A stretch of DNA of 64,000 nucleotides from Petrosia ficiformis (lineage: Eukaryota > Porifera > Demospongiae > Haplosclerida > Petrosiidae): assembly GCA_947044365.1 (NCBI GenBank), contig OX345641.1, forward strand, positions 2,361,460 to 2,425,459, given 5' to 3'. The notes under the pieces were generated by a model. It was not told where the DNA came from and did no database searches. It saw only the letters and a list, made by a program, of their open reading frames with translations. The translations under genes and the position numbers were made by a program. Positions 11,901-21,246 of this stretch are shown piece by piece (positions within the stretch are counted from its first letter, which is position 1; the number at the start of each line of letters is the position of its first letter).

Positions 11901-13146
11901 AATTATTATCATGTATTGACTACTTAAAGATGTGTAATAATTGACCACCTCACTATGAATAATCAATTAGCCCAAAAGTTTTGGTGTGCTTTGTGCACCA
12001 GAATGTAATAATTTATGTTGTAGTATTAATTAATTATTAGATGTGAAAGTATTTCATTAATTGTATTTATTCATATTCTATTGGCATTGGAGCATGCACA
12101 TGAAACTATTTTGACTTACTGTAATAACTATATTCAAATCACAGTGTAACCATGAATGTTTTCTGCACAGTACCCTCACCACTGTGGTACATGGGGTGAC
12201 TCTCGTATGTTTTACTCTACTATGTTGATGAGGGTTCTGCACTTTATGGCATTCGAAATTGCACTGCAAATAGAGGAGAGCTATACATGTAGTTCATTTG
12301 GCTCAGCCTGTCCCCACCGAAATATACCTCAAAACACTTCATTCATACTGTTTGTGAATGCTGAAATACTATTCAACACTACCTGCTATATATTATATAT
12401 AATAATGTGATTACTGTATAGCATAGACATTTAGCCAAATTAAGGGTGCACTGAGCTGTTTTGATTTTGTGTGGTATAAGTGTGGTAATGTTTGGGTGTT
12501 ACTCTACTGTGCTGTACATGTTTGTGAGTTTCACTGGCTTCAATCTTTCAGTTGTTAGGCAATAGGAATAATAGTGTACCAGTGTAAGCTTTCATTAACA
12601 TCCTAAGTGTTCTCAGAATTTAAAGAAAAAAACAGCAGCCATGAGATATTAAACATTTCTCATATGTATTTTTAAAACATTTTTGAGCACCACCATCAAA
12701 AATGTAGTTTTTTAAGCTTTAACACAGGCTCCTTAATTCTCTAGGCTGTCGAAGTGAAAATTAATAACTAATATAAAGTGTTTATTATTCAATTCACTTT
12801 GCAAAATGAATAGCTGTTATCACAAACCTATGTAGATGTAATATTGCAGTGCATATTATTAGGGGCTATATATCCATCATCTCTATAATATGAATGGTTA
12901 ATCTTGCAGCTATTGAGGGCACCTGTTTCTTCTCCTCTCGTTGATTATCGCTCTAATAAAACAGCTGATTCTGGTTTTCTTTCTGGGACTTCCTCTGATA
13001 TTGGTTCTATTATAACCCCTGGTTACCACTCTCAGACTTCCATTCACTCCAGTCAATCTTCTCGTTCTGTTGATAACAAATCACCTGAAACTATGTCACA
13101 TAACACACCGTTACAGGATATCGTCCAAAAAACTGAGATAAATTAA
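3205..13146 (+). CDS. Unit 1: ankyrin-repeat gene, 3' half only
   Basis: Twelve GT-AG exons, all phase 0, join without a stop: 3205-3303, 3431-3529, 3626-3724, 3858-3956, 4090-4179, 4330-4392, 5527-5607, 6202-6297, 9706-9807, 11413-11517, 11643-11727 (donor uncertain), 12910-13146. The first exons each encode one 33-residue ankyrin repeat (pattern GRSPLHVAxEKGHTDVVDILVKHG). Exon 5 encodes 30 residues. Exons 6-8 encode LVLQKANNREVFEILASQ, DDHLVNVISLKEEVDELE and NRALLEAVKLND, degenerate ankyrin-type helices. The last exon gives a Ser/Thr-rich tail ending at TAA 13144-13146. No CARD-like or large second exon is visible upstream; the space is occupied by LINE and copia DNA, so the gene is truncated or starts outside the window. 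Ankyrin arrays are protein-binding scaffolds. Confidence 0.7.
4393..4680. other. Intron with old MITE remnant
   Basis: The stretch beginning near CAGTGGATCCTCCCAT is collinear with introns at 28235 and 47790 and resembles the left end of the better kept 46037-46362 element (CAGTGGAACCTCT). It holds no coding signal. Confidence 0.5.
4681..5279. mobile_element. piggyBac-type non-autonomous element with TTAA duplication
   Basis: The element begins CCTTTAGAG and ends CTCTAAGGG, a short terminal inverted repeat, and is flanked by TTAA at 4677-4680 and 5280-5283. The homologous intron of unit 2 (about 28480-28500) lacks it, which gives an empty site. TTAA target duplication and CCYT ends are hallmarks of the piggyBac superfamily. 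No transposase frame is present in the 599 bp. Confidence 0.85.
5527..6297 (+). CDS. Unit 1 exons 7 and 8 (degenerate ankyrin helices)
   Basis: Exons 5527-5607 (27 codons) and 6202-6297 (32 codons) read DDHLVNVISLKEEVDELE... and NRALLEAVKLNDITIVERLI... The second has the helix pair and KCGANINY turn of an ankyrin repeat. The same two-exon pair recurs at 28757/29519, 46496/46676 and 48475/49219. Confidence 0.8.
5608..6201. other. Intron with (TA)n microsatellite
   Basis: No gene is visible. A run of about 15 TA units lies near 5911-5942. The rest is collinear with introns at 28835-29518 and 48553-49218, which share a palindromic segment around the ATACCATGGTAACAC motif. Confidence 0.6.
6298..7170. 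other. Intron sequence, no gene seen
   Basis: This stretch is collinear with 49315-50110 of unit 3 and with the start of 29615-29900 of unit 2. Short open frames here are not conserved between the copies. Confidence 0.6.
7171..9585 (-). mobile_element. LINE fragment, copy 2, with nested insertion
   Basis: On the minus strand it encodes, in pieces, the pre-RT linker (about 9150-9530), RT motifs (MFNKSL, ACNYRPIS near 8960-9080; GVTQGSILGPLL near 8600-8650; NTDDIVLYK near 8490-8520) and the C-terminal region (KLGFIYRQFPCSPSQVV, LDYCSSVWDPY, 8019-8285). No endonuclease domain is seen, so it is 5'-truncated. Frameshifts break the protein. A separate element (7243-7720) splits off its 3' tail. 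It sits antisense in an intron of unit 1, at the same place as copy 3 in unit 3, so the insertion is older than the duplication. Confidence 0.85.
7243..7720. mobile_element. Helentron/DINE-like non-autonomous element, copy A
   Basis: The ends carry inverted CATCCCTATGATTGCTTT / AAAGCAATCATAGGGATG. The inner copy of the left motif is repeated at about 7307-7323. An (AT)n tract (7637-7670) precedes the right end, which carries a small hairpin GGCCC-TAC-GGGCC. Comparing LINE copies 2 and 3 shows an empty site. Inverted subterminal motifs, an AT microsatellite and a 3' stem-loop without an obvious target duplication fit Helentron-derived DINE elements, but this is inferred from structure only. 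Confidence 0.55.
9706..9807 (+). CDS. Unit 1 exon 9 (ankyrin repeat)
   Basis: The 102-bp exon encodes DGRSTLGVAVGKGQTAIVDI... ending in SWDK, then GTGAGG. It corresponds to 52035-52133 of unit 3, the first ANK exon after the antisense LINE. Confidence 0.75.
9888..9962 (+). pseudogene. Relic of an ankyrin exon
   Basis: GTTGTTGATATCTTACTAAAAC and a following HGAIYE-like end match the 3' half of an ANK exon, with no acceptor and no 5' half. Unit 3 has the matching relic at about 52254-52320. Confidence 0.6.
10002..10356. mobile_element. 355-bp MITE flanked by GTACT
   Basis: The element starts CAAGGCGGATCTAGAG and ends CTGAATCCGCCCCTG, imperfect inverted ends, flanked by GTACT on both sides (9997-10001 and 10357-10361). 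Unit 3 has the uninterrupted site (TATGTACTATATAAC near 52385). It contains C- and G-rich runs at both ends. The end sequence resembles hAT-type MITEs, but the duplication seen is five, not eight, bases. Confidence 0.7.
10357..10749. other. Intron, no exon found
   Basis: This stretch is collinear with 52386-52783. A minus-strand frame (VAECLYMRGCDSIEFNGTS) is kept in both copies, but it has no start, splice or domain support. Confidence 0.4.
10750..10975. mobile_element. Palindromic MITE, copy 1
   Basis: The left arm (AAAAACATTTTCAATAAAAA ... ACAAACCACTTCCAT) folds back on a right arm (ATGGAAGTGGTTTGTTTAAT ...). The right arm is truncated. Other copies lie at 30100, 39440, 52784 and 56996. 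Confidence 0.75.
10976..11412. other. Intron with a pogo-like TIR remnant
   Basis: Collinear with 53006-53434. Near 11260-11335 the sequence GAGATAAGGATAC...AGGGGTTTTACTGTA resembles, in reverse, the right end of pogo/Tigger-type MITEs (CAGTAAAACCCC). No partner end was found. Confidence 0.35.
11413..11727 (+). CDS. Unit 1 exons 10 and 11
   Basis: Exon 11413-11517 encodes a 35-residue ankyrin repeat (YGKTLLHVAAEKGHTDVVDI...HGEYMDMDTKHR). The next exon, from 11643, starts KSKSALHLAAESGHTDI and then diverges, so it is a half repeat; its donor GTGTCC at about 11728 is uncertain. The unit 3 version (54607-54675) is cleaner. Confidence 0.7.
11728..12909. other. Large last intron of unit 1
   Basis: The 1.2 kb is collinear with 54676-55755 of unit 3 at high identity. 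No exon, tRNA or repeat was recognised. Confidence 0.5.
12910..13146 (+). CDS. Unit 1 terminal exon: Ser/Thr-rich tail with DSGFLS
   Basis: After TTGCAG the frame encodes 78 residues starting LLRAPVSSPLVDYRSNKTAD and ending QKTEIN, then TAA. It is rich in Ser and Thr and has no ankyrin character. Residues 20-25 are DSGFLS (codons 12967-12984), which matches the DSG-hydrophobic-x-S phosphodegron recognised by beta-TrCP in I-kappa-B and beta-catenin. The motif stands at the same place in the unit 3 exon. The start is fixed by the acceptor and by alignment to 55756. Confidence 0.8.
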   Translation, partial: LLRAPVSSPLVDYRSNKTADSGFLSGTSSDIGSIITPGYHSQTSIHSSQSSRSVDNKSPETMSHNTPLQDIVQKTEIN

Positions 13147-13429
13147 AAGACATTGTTACTATAGCTTGAGTACGAGTAAAGTACTATCTCTAAGAAGAGT
13201 ATTTAATATTTAGAAATTTATATTTAGAAGTTGTATAATCATACATATAGGTCTATGTTTTTTTACTAAGACACTCAGTTCAAATGTTTTGTGAACCGAT
13301 TATCTTTATGTTGCATTGTAATTATAATATTTCTTTCATTGATGCAATTTATTATTTTGACGTCTGTTATGTAAGCAGAAAAGGGGGCGCGATTGATAGT
13401 GGGTGTTATCCAGAAGAGCGAAAATGGCT

Positions 13430-13672
13430 GTGTAAGGCATTGGCAACACAACAATGATAAACCCTTGCAGGGAAACTGTACACGAAAATATCATCGATAC
13501 GTCTACCAAGAGTGAAATATTGGCTACTAAGGGAGCATAAAAAAATTGATCAACATCCTGAGCAGATGAATGTAATTCTTCTGATCATTGAAGAATTGGA
13601 GGGTCTGCAAGACATTCTTAAAAAGATTCAAAAGGAACAGTATGAGAGAGATCATGAAATCTTGGATGGTAT
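13430..13672 (+). pseudogene. Degraded CARD-like first exon
   Basis: The stretch aligns with the first exon of units 2-4: GGAAACTGTACAC equals the GKLYSK region, and the frame KIDQHPEQMNVILLIIEELE with GLQDILKKIQKEQ equals IDQRP...VMAELE..LKHILEKIQ. The codons between are shortened and frame-shifted, and the N-terminal part has stops. The donor GTATGT at 13673 keeps phase 1. It begins the remnant of the second, shorter gene. Confidence 0.7.
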
Positions 13673-14559
13673 GTAGTGTATGGTGACTATTGTTTACACA
13701 ATTAGTTGTTTTTAGTAAATGCAATGTGATTGATAATATTTACACACATGTATTGATGTGTTCTTCTGCTGAGATTATTCATAATTACTGGTTATATCTG
13801 CAAGTGGTGTTTAGGTTCCGTAATTAATATACTGTATGCCATAATGACAAGGGCATTGTCCACCAAACCATGGCCAGTTATTTCTGTCATGGAAGGTTAA
13901 GGTTTCAGTAAAATTTGCTAGCTAACAGAGGTAACTGGCCCTATGGCTGAGATAAATTAAAAGACATTGTTACTATAGCTTAGTGAACCTCACTCTTGTT
14001 GCTGTGACGTATATTAATTATGCAGAACCTAAACTTCACATATACTGTGTTATAAATTATCTCTGTGAGTATATACAATTGTAATCGAGAATTGTGAAAG
14101 TTATGTCTGCCTTTCTTTTCCATCTGATTATTTAAAGATGGTTAGTTAAAAATGTCAGTTTTGATTTTGCTTGAATTAATATTTTTCAACCTGTCAGTTG
14201 ATTACATGTCAAATTCTAGTGCAGTAGAAATTCTATATTATGAATATGAGGACACCTACCACAACTTAATTAAACACTTATTGATCACTAATCATCTGTT
14301 TTGTACAAAGGATTTTAGCCAAAGGAGATTAGCTGATCCTCTTTCCTTGTCGCAATTCTATTGATGTGGTTTTAGGAATCCAATTAGACCTTTGATGTGG
14401 TCATGCTTTTAAATTGCCACCTTTCATTCTCTGAGCTCTGGCTACCTTGGTACTGGAAGCCAATGAAATTGTCATATCCATAATTCCTAATTATATATAA
14501 ATTTTAGTTTATTGATTATGAATGCTCATGTGTTAATTAGTATTTTAATTACATGTATA

Positions 14560-14697
14560 GGCACATGCTTTATATACTAAAGCTGTAAATCTCGATCGCT
14601 ATGGTAACGATCTGTCATCAATGAAGCAGGATTGAGTGCACAACCATGGTGGAATATTGAAGACACAGAGAAAGAAGTTGATATGATTAGAAGGTAT
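14560..14697 (+). pseudogene. Candidate short exon, frame ambiguous
   Basis: After TATAG the sequence GCACATGCTTTATATAC... is conserved with 57595-57752. One frame reads AHALYTKAVNL; another, better in the second copy, ends in coiled-coil-like residues (IEKEVDKIRLE). This copy lacks about 25 bp of that helix. I cannot choose the frame. Confidence 0.4.
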
Positions 14698-14835
14698 TTT
14701 ATATGTACATGTACATGTATGTAACATGTATTTGTACTCCTTATAGACTTTTTGTGTATATATATAGTATGCATATATACATGTAAATTCGTGTGCCTAG
14801 CATGCTAGCAATAGGCGTAGACAAACACACACCAA

Positions 14836-15012
14836 GCAGCCACAATGGTTTCATTAAGCACAGCCACAAAGGGTCTAGAAAACATTAGAGCAGCCACTTT
14901 GGCTTAGAAAAATAATCAGCCACAATGGCTTAGAAAATGATCAGCCACCACAGCTTAGAAAATAAGCAGCCACAATGGTTTAGAAAACGAGCAGCCACAA
15001 TGGCTTAGAAAA
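14836..15012. repeat. Minisatellite, about 25-bp unit
   Basis: Seven or so degenerate copies of CAGCCACAATGGCTTAGAAA with short spacers. The same array at 57916-58146 is longer. Confidence 0.85.
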
Positions 15013-15505
15013 TTGAGTAAAAATGGAACACCGATGCCCAGTCTTGAGAACCGGGAATGGTGGGTTAGAGATCTTTGATTGCTAGCCAACACTCCCCAAT
15101 CATCCACTGTCCATATACACTGCAAAAACAGAATTGTTAAAATAACAAAATGTACAGTTGCAAGGTTTTAACAATTAGCTGGTTGTTCACATCTAATGCC
15201 ATAGCTACTTGTACTAATTATATTAAAATACATAAAGGTATATATGTATCAATTATCATGCCTAATATCTCATTGCACAAAGAAGGTTTGGAAACCCAAA
15301 ATAATATCATTAAAATATTTATCTGCTTCTTTGTATATCTATTAGACTAGATAGGGAAATTAAAATTGCAATTATTGGGTTATAATAACATATATATCAC
15401 CATGCAGTCAACATGACCAATTAAAATACAAGTTCCTTGCAACTGTACTAACCAATAAATTAGTTATTTTAAGAATTTTATATTTGCAGTGTAATAATAA
15501 CAAGT

Positions 15506-16592
15506 GTATATAGAGGAAAAAAACATCCCTATGATTGCTTTACAAATTTATAAAAGTATCCCTATGACTGCTTTGTGGTGTCCAGCATTCAGTAATCATG
15601 GCTGACTATCAAGCATGAAAGACAACAGCTTATTATAGTTATTATTTTGATTATCTACTCTACTGACCTTTCAAAAGACCTTATAGAACTTTAGGAATAT
15701 ATGTCAGGCAGAATAGCTAGCTATTAGTTCCAGTTTCTAAGTAAGCTACACAGCTTTCTTTCTGCTGGTGTGTAGAGCTTGATCGCGCGTTCTTTTACAC
15801 GCCACGCCCATTAATTGACCGAGCCCCCGGGAATGATGTAACTTCCTTAATTACGTATACAACGCATACTCGCGTAGGTGACACAAACATAATATTATAT
15901 ATATATAAACATAGTCTCGCGTAGCCAGCCCCTCCCACTCTAACGAAGGGAGGGTCTGGTACACTGTAAGCAGAGCAGAGCGTTCGTTCAGAAAACTACC
16001 GGATGTTTGGTAGTCCTTAAGTACAACCCACTTTACCGAAGTACGTGTGAAAGCTGTAGTAGTGCGTGTGAAAGTTGTATTGCCGGCGTGTTTACTGAAA
16101 ATCTCTCTCTTGAAGCTGAATTTGGTGCTCTAATTCTTCCCCCTTTCTTGCGATTGAAGCTCCAACTCTGTACGTTTTTTATTGTTGTAAATTTAGTACA
16201 TGTATATATAATAATTATACATAATGTTAATTTTATATTATATTCTTGCTTCTGTGCTGTTCTGTTCACAGAGTTGGAGCTTCAATCACAAGAAATGGAG
16301 AAGAATAAGAAGTTAGAGCACCAAATTCAGCTTCAAGAGAGAGATTTTCAGTAAGCACGCCGGCAATACAACTTTCACACGCACTACTACAGCTTTCACA
16401 CGTACTTCGGTAAAGTGGGTTGTACTTAAGGACTACCAAACATCCGGTAGTTTTCTGAACGAACGCTCTGCTTACAGTGTACCAGACCCTCCCTTCGTTA
16501 GAGTGGGAGGGGCTGGCTACGCGAGACTAATATAAACATACATCGAACCCGTGGGAAAGCAATCATAGGGATGGCCCTACGGGCCATAAAAA
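15506..16592. mobile_element. Helentron/DINE-like element, copy B, split by a foldback
   Basis: Ends and body match copy A at 7243-7720: ACAAGTGTATATAG ... CATCCCTATGATTGCTTT, the CCGAGCCCCCGGGAATGA block near 15820, an AT tract, then AAAGCAATCATAGGGATG and the GGCCC-TAC-GGGCC hairpin. A 614-bp foldback interrupts the AT tract. The spacer at 58650-58670 is the empty site. Confidence 0.6.
15914..16527. mobile_element. 614-bp foldback element
   Basis: Two arms of about 257 bp (15914-16170 and 16269-16527) are near-perfect inverted repeats, starting GTCTCGCGTAGCCAG and flanked by TA on each side (15912-15913, 16528-16529). The loop is AT-rich. The right arm begins after TTCACAG with a short frame, ELELQSQEMEKNKKLEHQ, that looks like coiled coil and may be a captured exon; the left arm has the same DNA inverted with substitutions that break the frame. 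Confidence 0.85.
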
Positions 16593-16985
16593 TAGTATAT
16601 TTATATAACAAGTGCATAACATAATGCAACTCACAAACAAAGAAGAGAAGTATAGAGCTGCTGTAAACTTAAGTTGGTCATATGTGCAAGGCCTGAGCCG
16701 GCTACACTAAGCACCTGGTCTTATAAAAGCAGCTGGGAGTCATTGACTACACATGCAACACACAAAAGAAGTAGTGATTAATACTGATTACAATTTAGAA
16801 GAAGCACGTATACCAGAATCTTTGTTGTATTAAACGGGTAGTTAAGTTATCATGTCTGTCTGCAAAATGTTAAAAAAAAAATCGCATATCCTACCAACTC
16901 TTATTAACTGTGAAATATATACTCCATAAGCAGGAATATTACTATATTAAAACCAAAATTGTCTCTTTTATCAAAAAATTATTTA
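16593..16985. other. Spacer, no gene seen
   Basis: Collinear with 58660-58860 and then 59040-59230 of the second block. Nothing coding is conserved. Confidence 0.5.
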
Positions 16986-17560
16986 GTGGGCAAGACCATT
17001 TTCATCCTCCAGTCCATCCATCGATTCATCCATTCCTCCATCAATCCATTCCAACCATATGTTTTTACCTCTCCTTTTCTGCATTTTGCTGCAGATACAA
17101 ACTCAGCAAGGAGATCACATGATTTGGGGGTCATGTGACAATTGTAGGCATCTGTTTCTCCATTAGAGTACAGCATCCTAACGGACTTTTCTTGATTAGA
17201 AGAGCTCATGAACCCAACTTCTTCATCAAATACAGAAAATAATTCACTAACAGGAATTGAAGTGACACATAAAGAATTGTATATATACATAAATATCATA
17301 TTCAAGTACATAGATTGCAATATATGTGACTATTGACAAAGAATTCAGTCAATAAAAAATGATTTAAAGGAGCCTATTTGGCCATTTTGAACAAGAGGCA
17401 ACTAAAATGTAAATTTAGTATTTAGGAACACCAAATATTGCCCCATAGAAATACCAAATTCAGTTAGCTTCTGTACTTATTGAAAAATAAGTATTCTATT
17501 TCCCATGTGATTGATTTTCGTATTCACAGACACATTATGATATTATATATAATTATAATT
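16985..17560 (-). other. Locally inverted segment of the short-gene copy
   Basis: The minus strand of this segment is collinear with the plus strand of 60100-60650, while flanking DNA on both sides is collinear in the plus orientation (16600-16980 with 58660-59230; 17570 onward with 60790 onward). The left edge shares TTATTTAGTGGGCAAGACC with 60095-60113. Confidence 0.75.
17069..17238 (-). pseudogene. Exon of unrecognised short gene, inverted
   Basis: The minus-strand frame reads FDEEVGFMSSSNQEKSVRML, then YNCHMTPKSCDLLAEFVSAA and KCRKGE before GTAAAA. The second copy (60457-60612) is about 80% identical in protein, so it was once coding. The family is not recognised. The inversion cuts it off from the exons at 17855 and 18550, so it cannot be spliced to them. 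Confidence 0.65.
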
Positions 17561-17854
17561 ATTAGCGACAAGTACAATTAAATGGATGGATAAATGTAAT
17601 GAGCTCTGTGATTTCACCACAAAGCTTGTAATTCCACTGTAATTCCACCATTTTTAATCCAAAGCCAGTAATTTGCATATAGAACATTTGTTGGTGTTCG
17701 TACATATTACTTTAGCTGGGTCCAGTACAAAAAGGTAATATACATGTAATGGGAGTTTAAAGAAAGGCATTGCTTGAATTTGCATGTGGAAATTTTCCCA
17801 AATCTGAACACCAATGTTTGATGAAATGATTAACTTATTATTCTATATCTGTAG

Positions 17855-17975
17855 AGTCATATTCTCTATCTTACTTCACTACACATACGATTTCATGTTT
17901 GTCCAACTAATACAAGACTCAGAGCTCTTCTTCCTCATCAGGAAATCTGAGAATCAGAGTGGCTCAAAAGACAAT
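17855..17975 (+). pseudogene. Short-gene exon with frameshift
   Basis: After TCTGTAG the frame reads SHILYLTSLHIRFHVCPTNT then RLRALLP. Compared with 61052-61185 it lacks 3 and 10 bases; the latter shifts the frame. Donor GTGAGT follows. Confidence 0.65.
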
Positions 17976-18549
17976 GTGAGTAAGAATTTGTGCATTGTAC
18001 ATGTACATAATTATATATAGCTCGTATGCTTATTATTTATTTGTTTGTCCTTCATCATTGACACATTTTATTGGTCTTCTTCACAAAATGGTGGCCTAGT
18101 GAGGTATAAGAAGAGGGCATTACCATAGAGAATTGAATTGTGAAACATCATACACTATCTCAACATATGTATGTACTATGCATGAGTTTAACAGTATTGT
18201 TTGGTAACAAAAGGTTTAGTATTTGGAAATGAATTGTTTCATTGTTTTTTGGTAGCTACCCTGATGTTTAGTTTCAGTAGTCTACTCTCGATTCTTGAGT
18301 TTTAGTTTTTAAGTCATACATATATGATCTTTTTAATAGACATGATCACAAGACTAACACAATTGCATCAATATCATTTCTTATTCTTTGCACCTTCAAT
18401 CATGTAAAGGACACCTCACTTCTATCTAAAGTTGTCCTTTGTTAAAGAGACTCTGCTATAATCATTTGAGTTCAGACAGCTAGTTTACTTATAAGTATTC
18501 ATGTTTGTAATTTTAACTATTAGTCAGAATTTCATTTCATTTAACACAG

Positions 18550-18700
18550 AGAACTTCAAGAAGACAAAGTGGCTCTCACTGACGACTCCTTTGAACAAGA
18601 GGTGTGGTACAAAGGAAACAAGAGAGGTTTACTATTGATGATAGAATTTTTGCATCCAGACTTGTCAGAAACAAAAAGAACTACACTCTCTTCATTATAA
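18550..18700 (+). pseudogene. Short-gene terminal exon
   Basis: After AACACAG the frame (first base completes a codon) reads ELQEDKVALTDDSFEQEVWY, then KGNKRGLLLMIEFLHPDLS and stops at TAA 18698-18700. This is the only copy of three (also 35190 and 61785) in which the exon is fully open. Function unknown. Confidence 0.6.
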
Positions 18701-18896
18701 ATTTATGTTAGATGTTTTTTTTTTGATTGTCATTATTAAAGTCAACTGATGTTGAGCTAAAGATGTCTGAATGAACAAAGTTAAAATTACGATAGCATTG
18801 AAGAAATTCATGTATGAAAAAATTGCTATGGAACTATTATATATAGCCTGCTTTTGGATATCCCTACCTGTTGGGGCAGGGCTTGGTGTGTTTAAA
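18701..18896 (+). promoter_or_regulatory. Conserved upstream region of unit 2
   Basis: The 190 bp before the ATG at 18897 align with 61960-62158 before the unit 4 ATG, including AAATTCATGTATGAAAAA and GTTGGGGCAGGGC. It likely holds the promoter and 5' UTR, since genes are close-packed here. No core motif was identified. Confidence 0.4.
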
Positions 18897-19211
18897 ATGA
18901 ATAAGCCTAAACTCGTCGTGAAGTCAAATCACAGCCAGGTTCTTCGGGATCACCATAATGAACTGTGTAATGTATTGCTGGATTTTGCGGGAAAACTATA
19001 TTCAAAACCCATCATTGACAGGGAAACCAAAACTGCAGTACGTAGAAAGAAAGGATATGAAGCAGCAGACATACTCATGGATTGGGTAGAGATTAAGATT
19101 GACCAAAGGCCTACAAGCCTAGTAACAGTTTTGCAGGTCATGGCAGAGCTGGAGATTCTAAAGCACATTCTTGAAAAGATTCAAAAGAAAAGAGAAGCCA
19201 CTAAACTGGAA
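18897..19211 (+). CDS. Unit 2 exon 1: CARD/death-fold-like domain
   Basis: The frame starts MNKPKLVVKSNHSQVLRDHH and continues with helices GKLYSKPIIDRETKTAVRRK, KGYEAADILMDWVEIKID and VTVLQVMAELEILKHILEKI. Spacing of hydrophobic residues over about 95 residues resembles a CARD, an adaptor fold for homotypic binding in apoptosis and innate immunity. Relative to unit 4 it lacks 21 bp (the LDCADEV stretch), in frame. The end is uncertain; the unit 3 donor position has no good equivalent, and the open frame runs on to 19346. Confidence 0.55.
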
Positions 19212-19832
19212 GCTGAAGCCGTATATTGTTTGTTTAATGCCATTTTGTTTAAGGAGGACCCTGTTGATTGTATATGGCATGATTTCTGTCTGAAAGGTTC
19301 AAAAACAAATAAAACAACTAGTGCAAGCTTTATCCATTACTTGTAAGAAAAGGTGACCCTAGCATTAGTTTTTCATTCAACCCACTTCACTGTTTAATAA
19401 TGTTCTTCAATATTAATTTTTTTATGAATATCCTTATGTGGTTGAATTTATGGTAGGTTTAATTAGGGATATGGTTAGGGATCTATAGGGTTAGGGTTTG
19501 ATCAATATCAAAGTAATCTTAGCCTTTGAAGACATTCCTGGATATCGCTGTTATTTCTTTTAGAACTTGTCATGTCATTTTCAAGTTATTTAAGTTCTAA
19601 GTAAGTTTACAGGGTAACAGACACTAATTGCATAAATTCTGTGATTACATGTACCATAAACCTATATATATGATGCTTGTGTAATAAGCATATTCATTGA
19701 TAAGAAAATCCAGCCATCCCATTTTAGATATTTTAGAATAAAAGGATGAGAAAACTTTGAGGAGATGTTTATAAATTATAATTGTGGGTTTAGATTTACA
19801 GCACACACTTTTTTCTGATTTTATTGCACTAG

Positions 19833-20755
19833 ATTCATCAGATATGAGTGTCTGTGTTGAAACAAATGTTATTAAAGCAGCTGAAAAACTGAAAAAAAAA
19901 TTTGAAGATCTTCTATTGTCAGTCCATGATGTTTTGAATGGTGTTGATACTAGTAAACTTAAACTTCGTCTTAACTGGTTTGTAAGCTCTGAGAAACAAA
20001 ACACACCACCTGTCCAAGAGCACTTAGATAAGCTAGAATCAGTACTAACACCACAAGGTGTTCACAACTACCTTATTAACATGAATTTCATTGGTTACTT
20101 AAATTACGAGCTTCTGAAAGTATTTCAGAAAGTGATTCAAAGTGATGAGCTCCAATTCAAGATTACGAAATATGAGAAACTCCATGACGAATTTCTTAGA
20201 CTGGCAAATTTCAACAAAATTATTGATGTCTTTAAACAACATCCTAAGCTTGCTCCAGCTTCACCTATCAGCCTTCCTGAGTTTAAAATTCGACTGGACG
20301 CTCCTTGGAATCATAGAAATATTTAAAGCTGGAAAGAATTAGTTGAGAAGCAATTTAATTGGCCTTCTCATATATACACAGTGAGCATATCAAGGAACTG
20401 CATCATTCTCACGTATTCTGCATGTTCTATCTTTTTTTGCACCTGCCATTGTGAGAGATTTAAGAAACCAGGATGTTCTAGCATTGCTTGAGAGTCAAGG
20501 AGTAAGTGTAGTAGAACTTTCTAATGATCTTGTAAAATTGGGAACTGAAGTGGAAGTAGAGTTAGGTAGGGAGGATAACACAAAAGAAAAACTACCAACT
20601 GAAGAGGAGAATTTGAAACTGTCTGCTGAAATGTACCAGTAAGCATAAGATCAGAGACAGAGTTAACATCTTTCAGGGAAGAGGATGGAGAGGGAAAGGA
20701 AACACATGATGAGCAAGTGCCTGTGAATGTAAAGACTATATCCACACAAGAGCAG
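19833..20755 (+). pseudogene. Unit 2 exon 2, large domain, disrupted
   Basis: It aligns along its length with 39886-40838. Conserved parts are LNWFVSSEKQNTPPVQEHLD, NYLINMNFIGYLNYELLKVF and FKQHPKLAPASPISLPEFKI. TAA at 20324-20326 ends the first frame, then the downstream parts (SWKELVEKQFNWP; LRNQDVLALLESQGVSVVEL) resume in shifted frames. Confidence 0.85.
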
Positions 20756-21246
20756 GTAAAAGTCAATTCATTGTTCCATTGTCTATATAGCTACTACCTG
20801 TATTTGAAAACAAGGGCATACTTATTATCCTATGATATTTCATGATCACTTTAATTGGAAGTGTTGATAAGAGGATTCTTTCTTATATACTTTTTAGTTA
20901 TGTGTTTTCTTCTTAACTTTTATAATGTTAATTTTTATTTATATGCTATGCTATGACTAAGCGCCACAAATCGTGTAACTATTGAACAGTTGTGCATATA
21001 GCTCTAAGAAAAGCAAGGAAATTTTGATGAGGCAGAACTGGATCAATTTATCAGCAAACAAGAAGCAGGACATTTTGACAAAACCACAGCTGCACATTAA
21101 AAGATAATAGATGAATGAATGGTTAATGTGTTAGCTTTCTATAATTTGTATTATTTCACAGCGAACAAGATTCTTGAGTTAATTTCTACACTTGCCATTT
21201 TAGTATGATATTCATGATGGGAGTATTTTGTTAATTATGATAAATT

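Noticed and set aside
16007..16354. 115-codon frame across the foldback
   Set aside because: It runs from one arm through the loop into the other; only the last 27 residues look protein-like.
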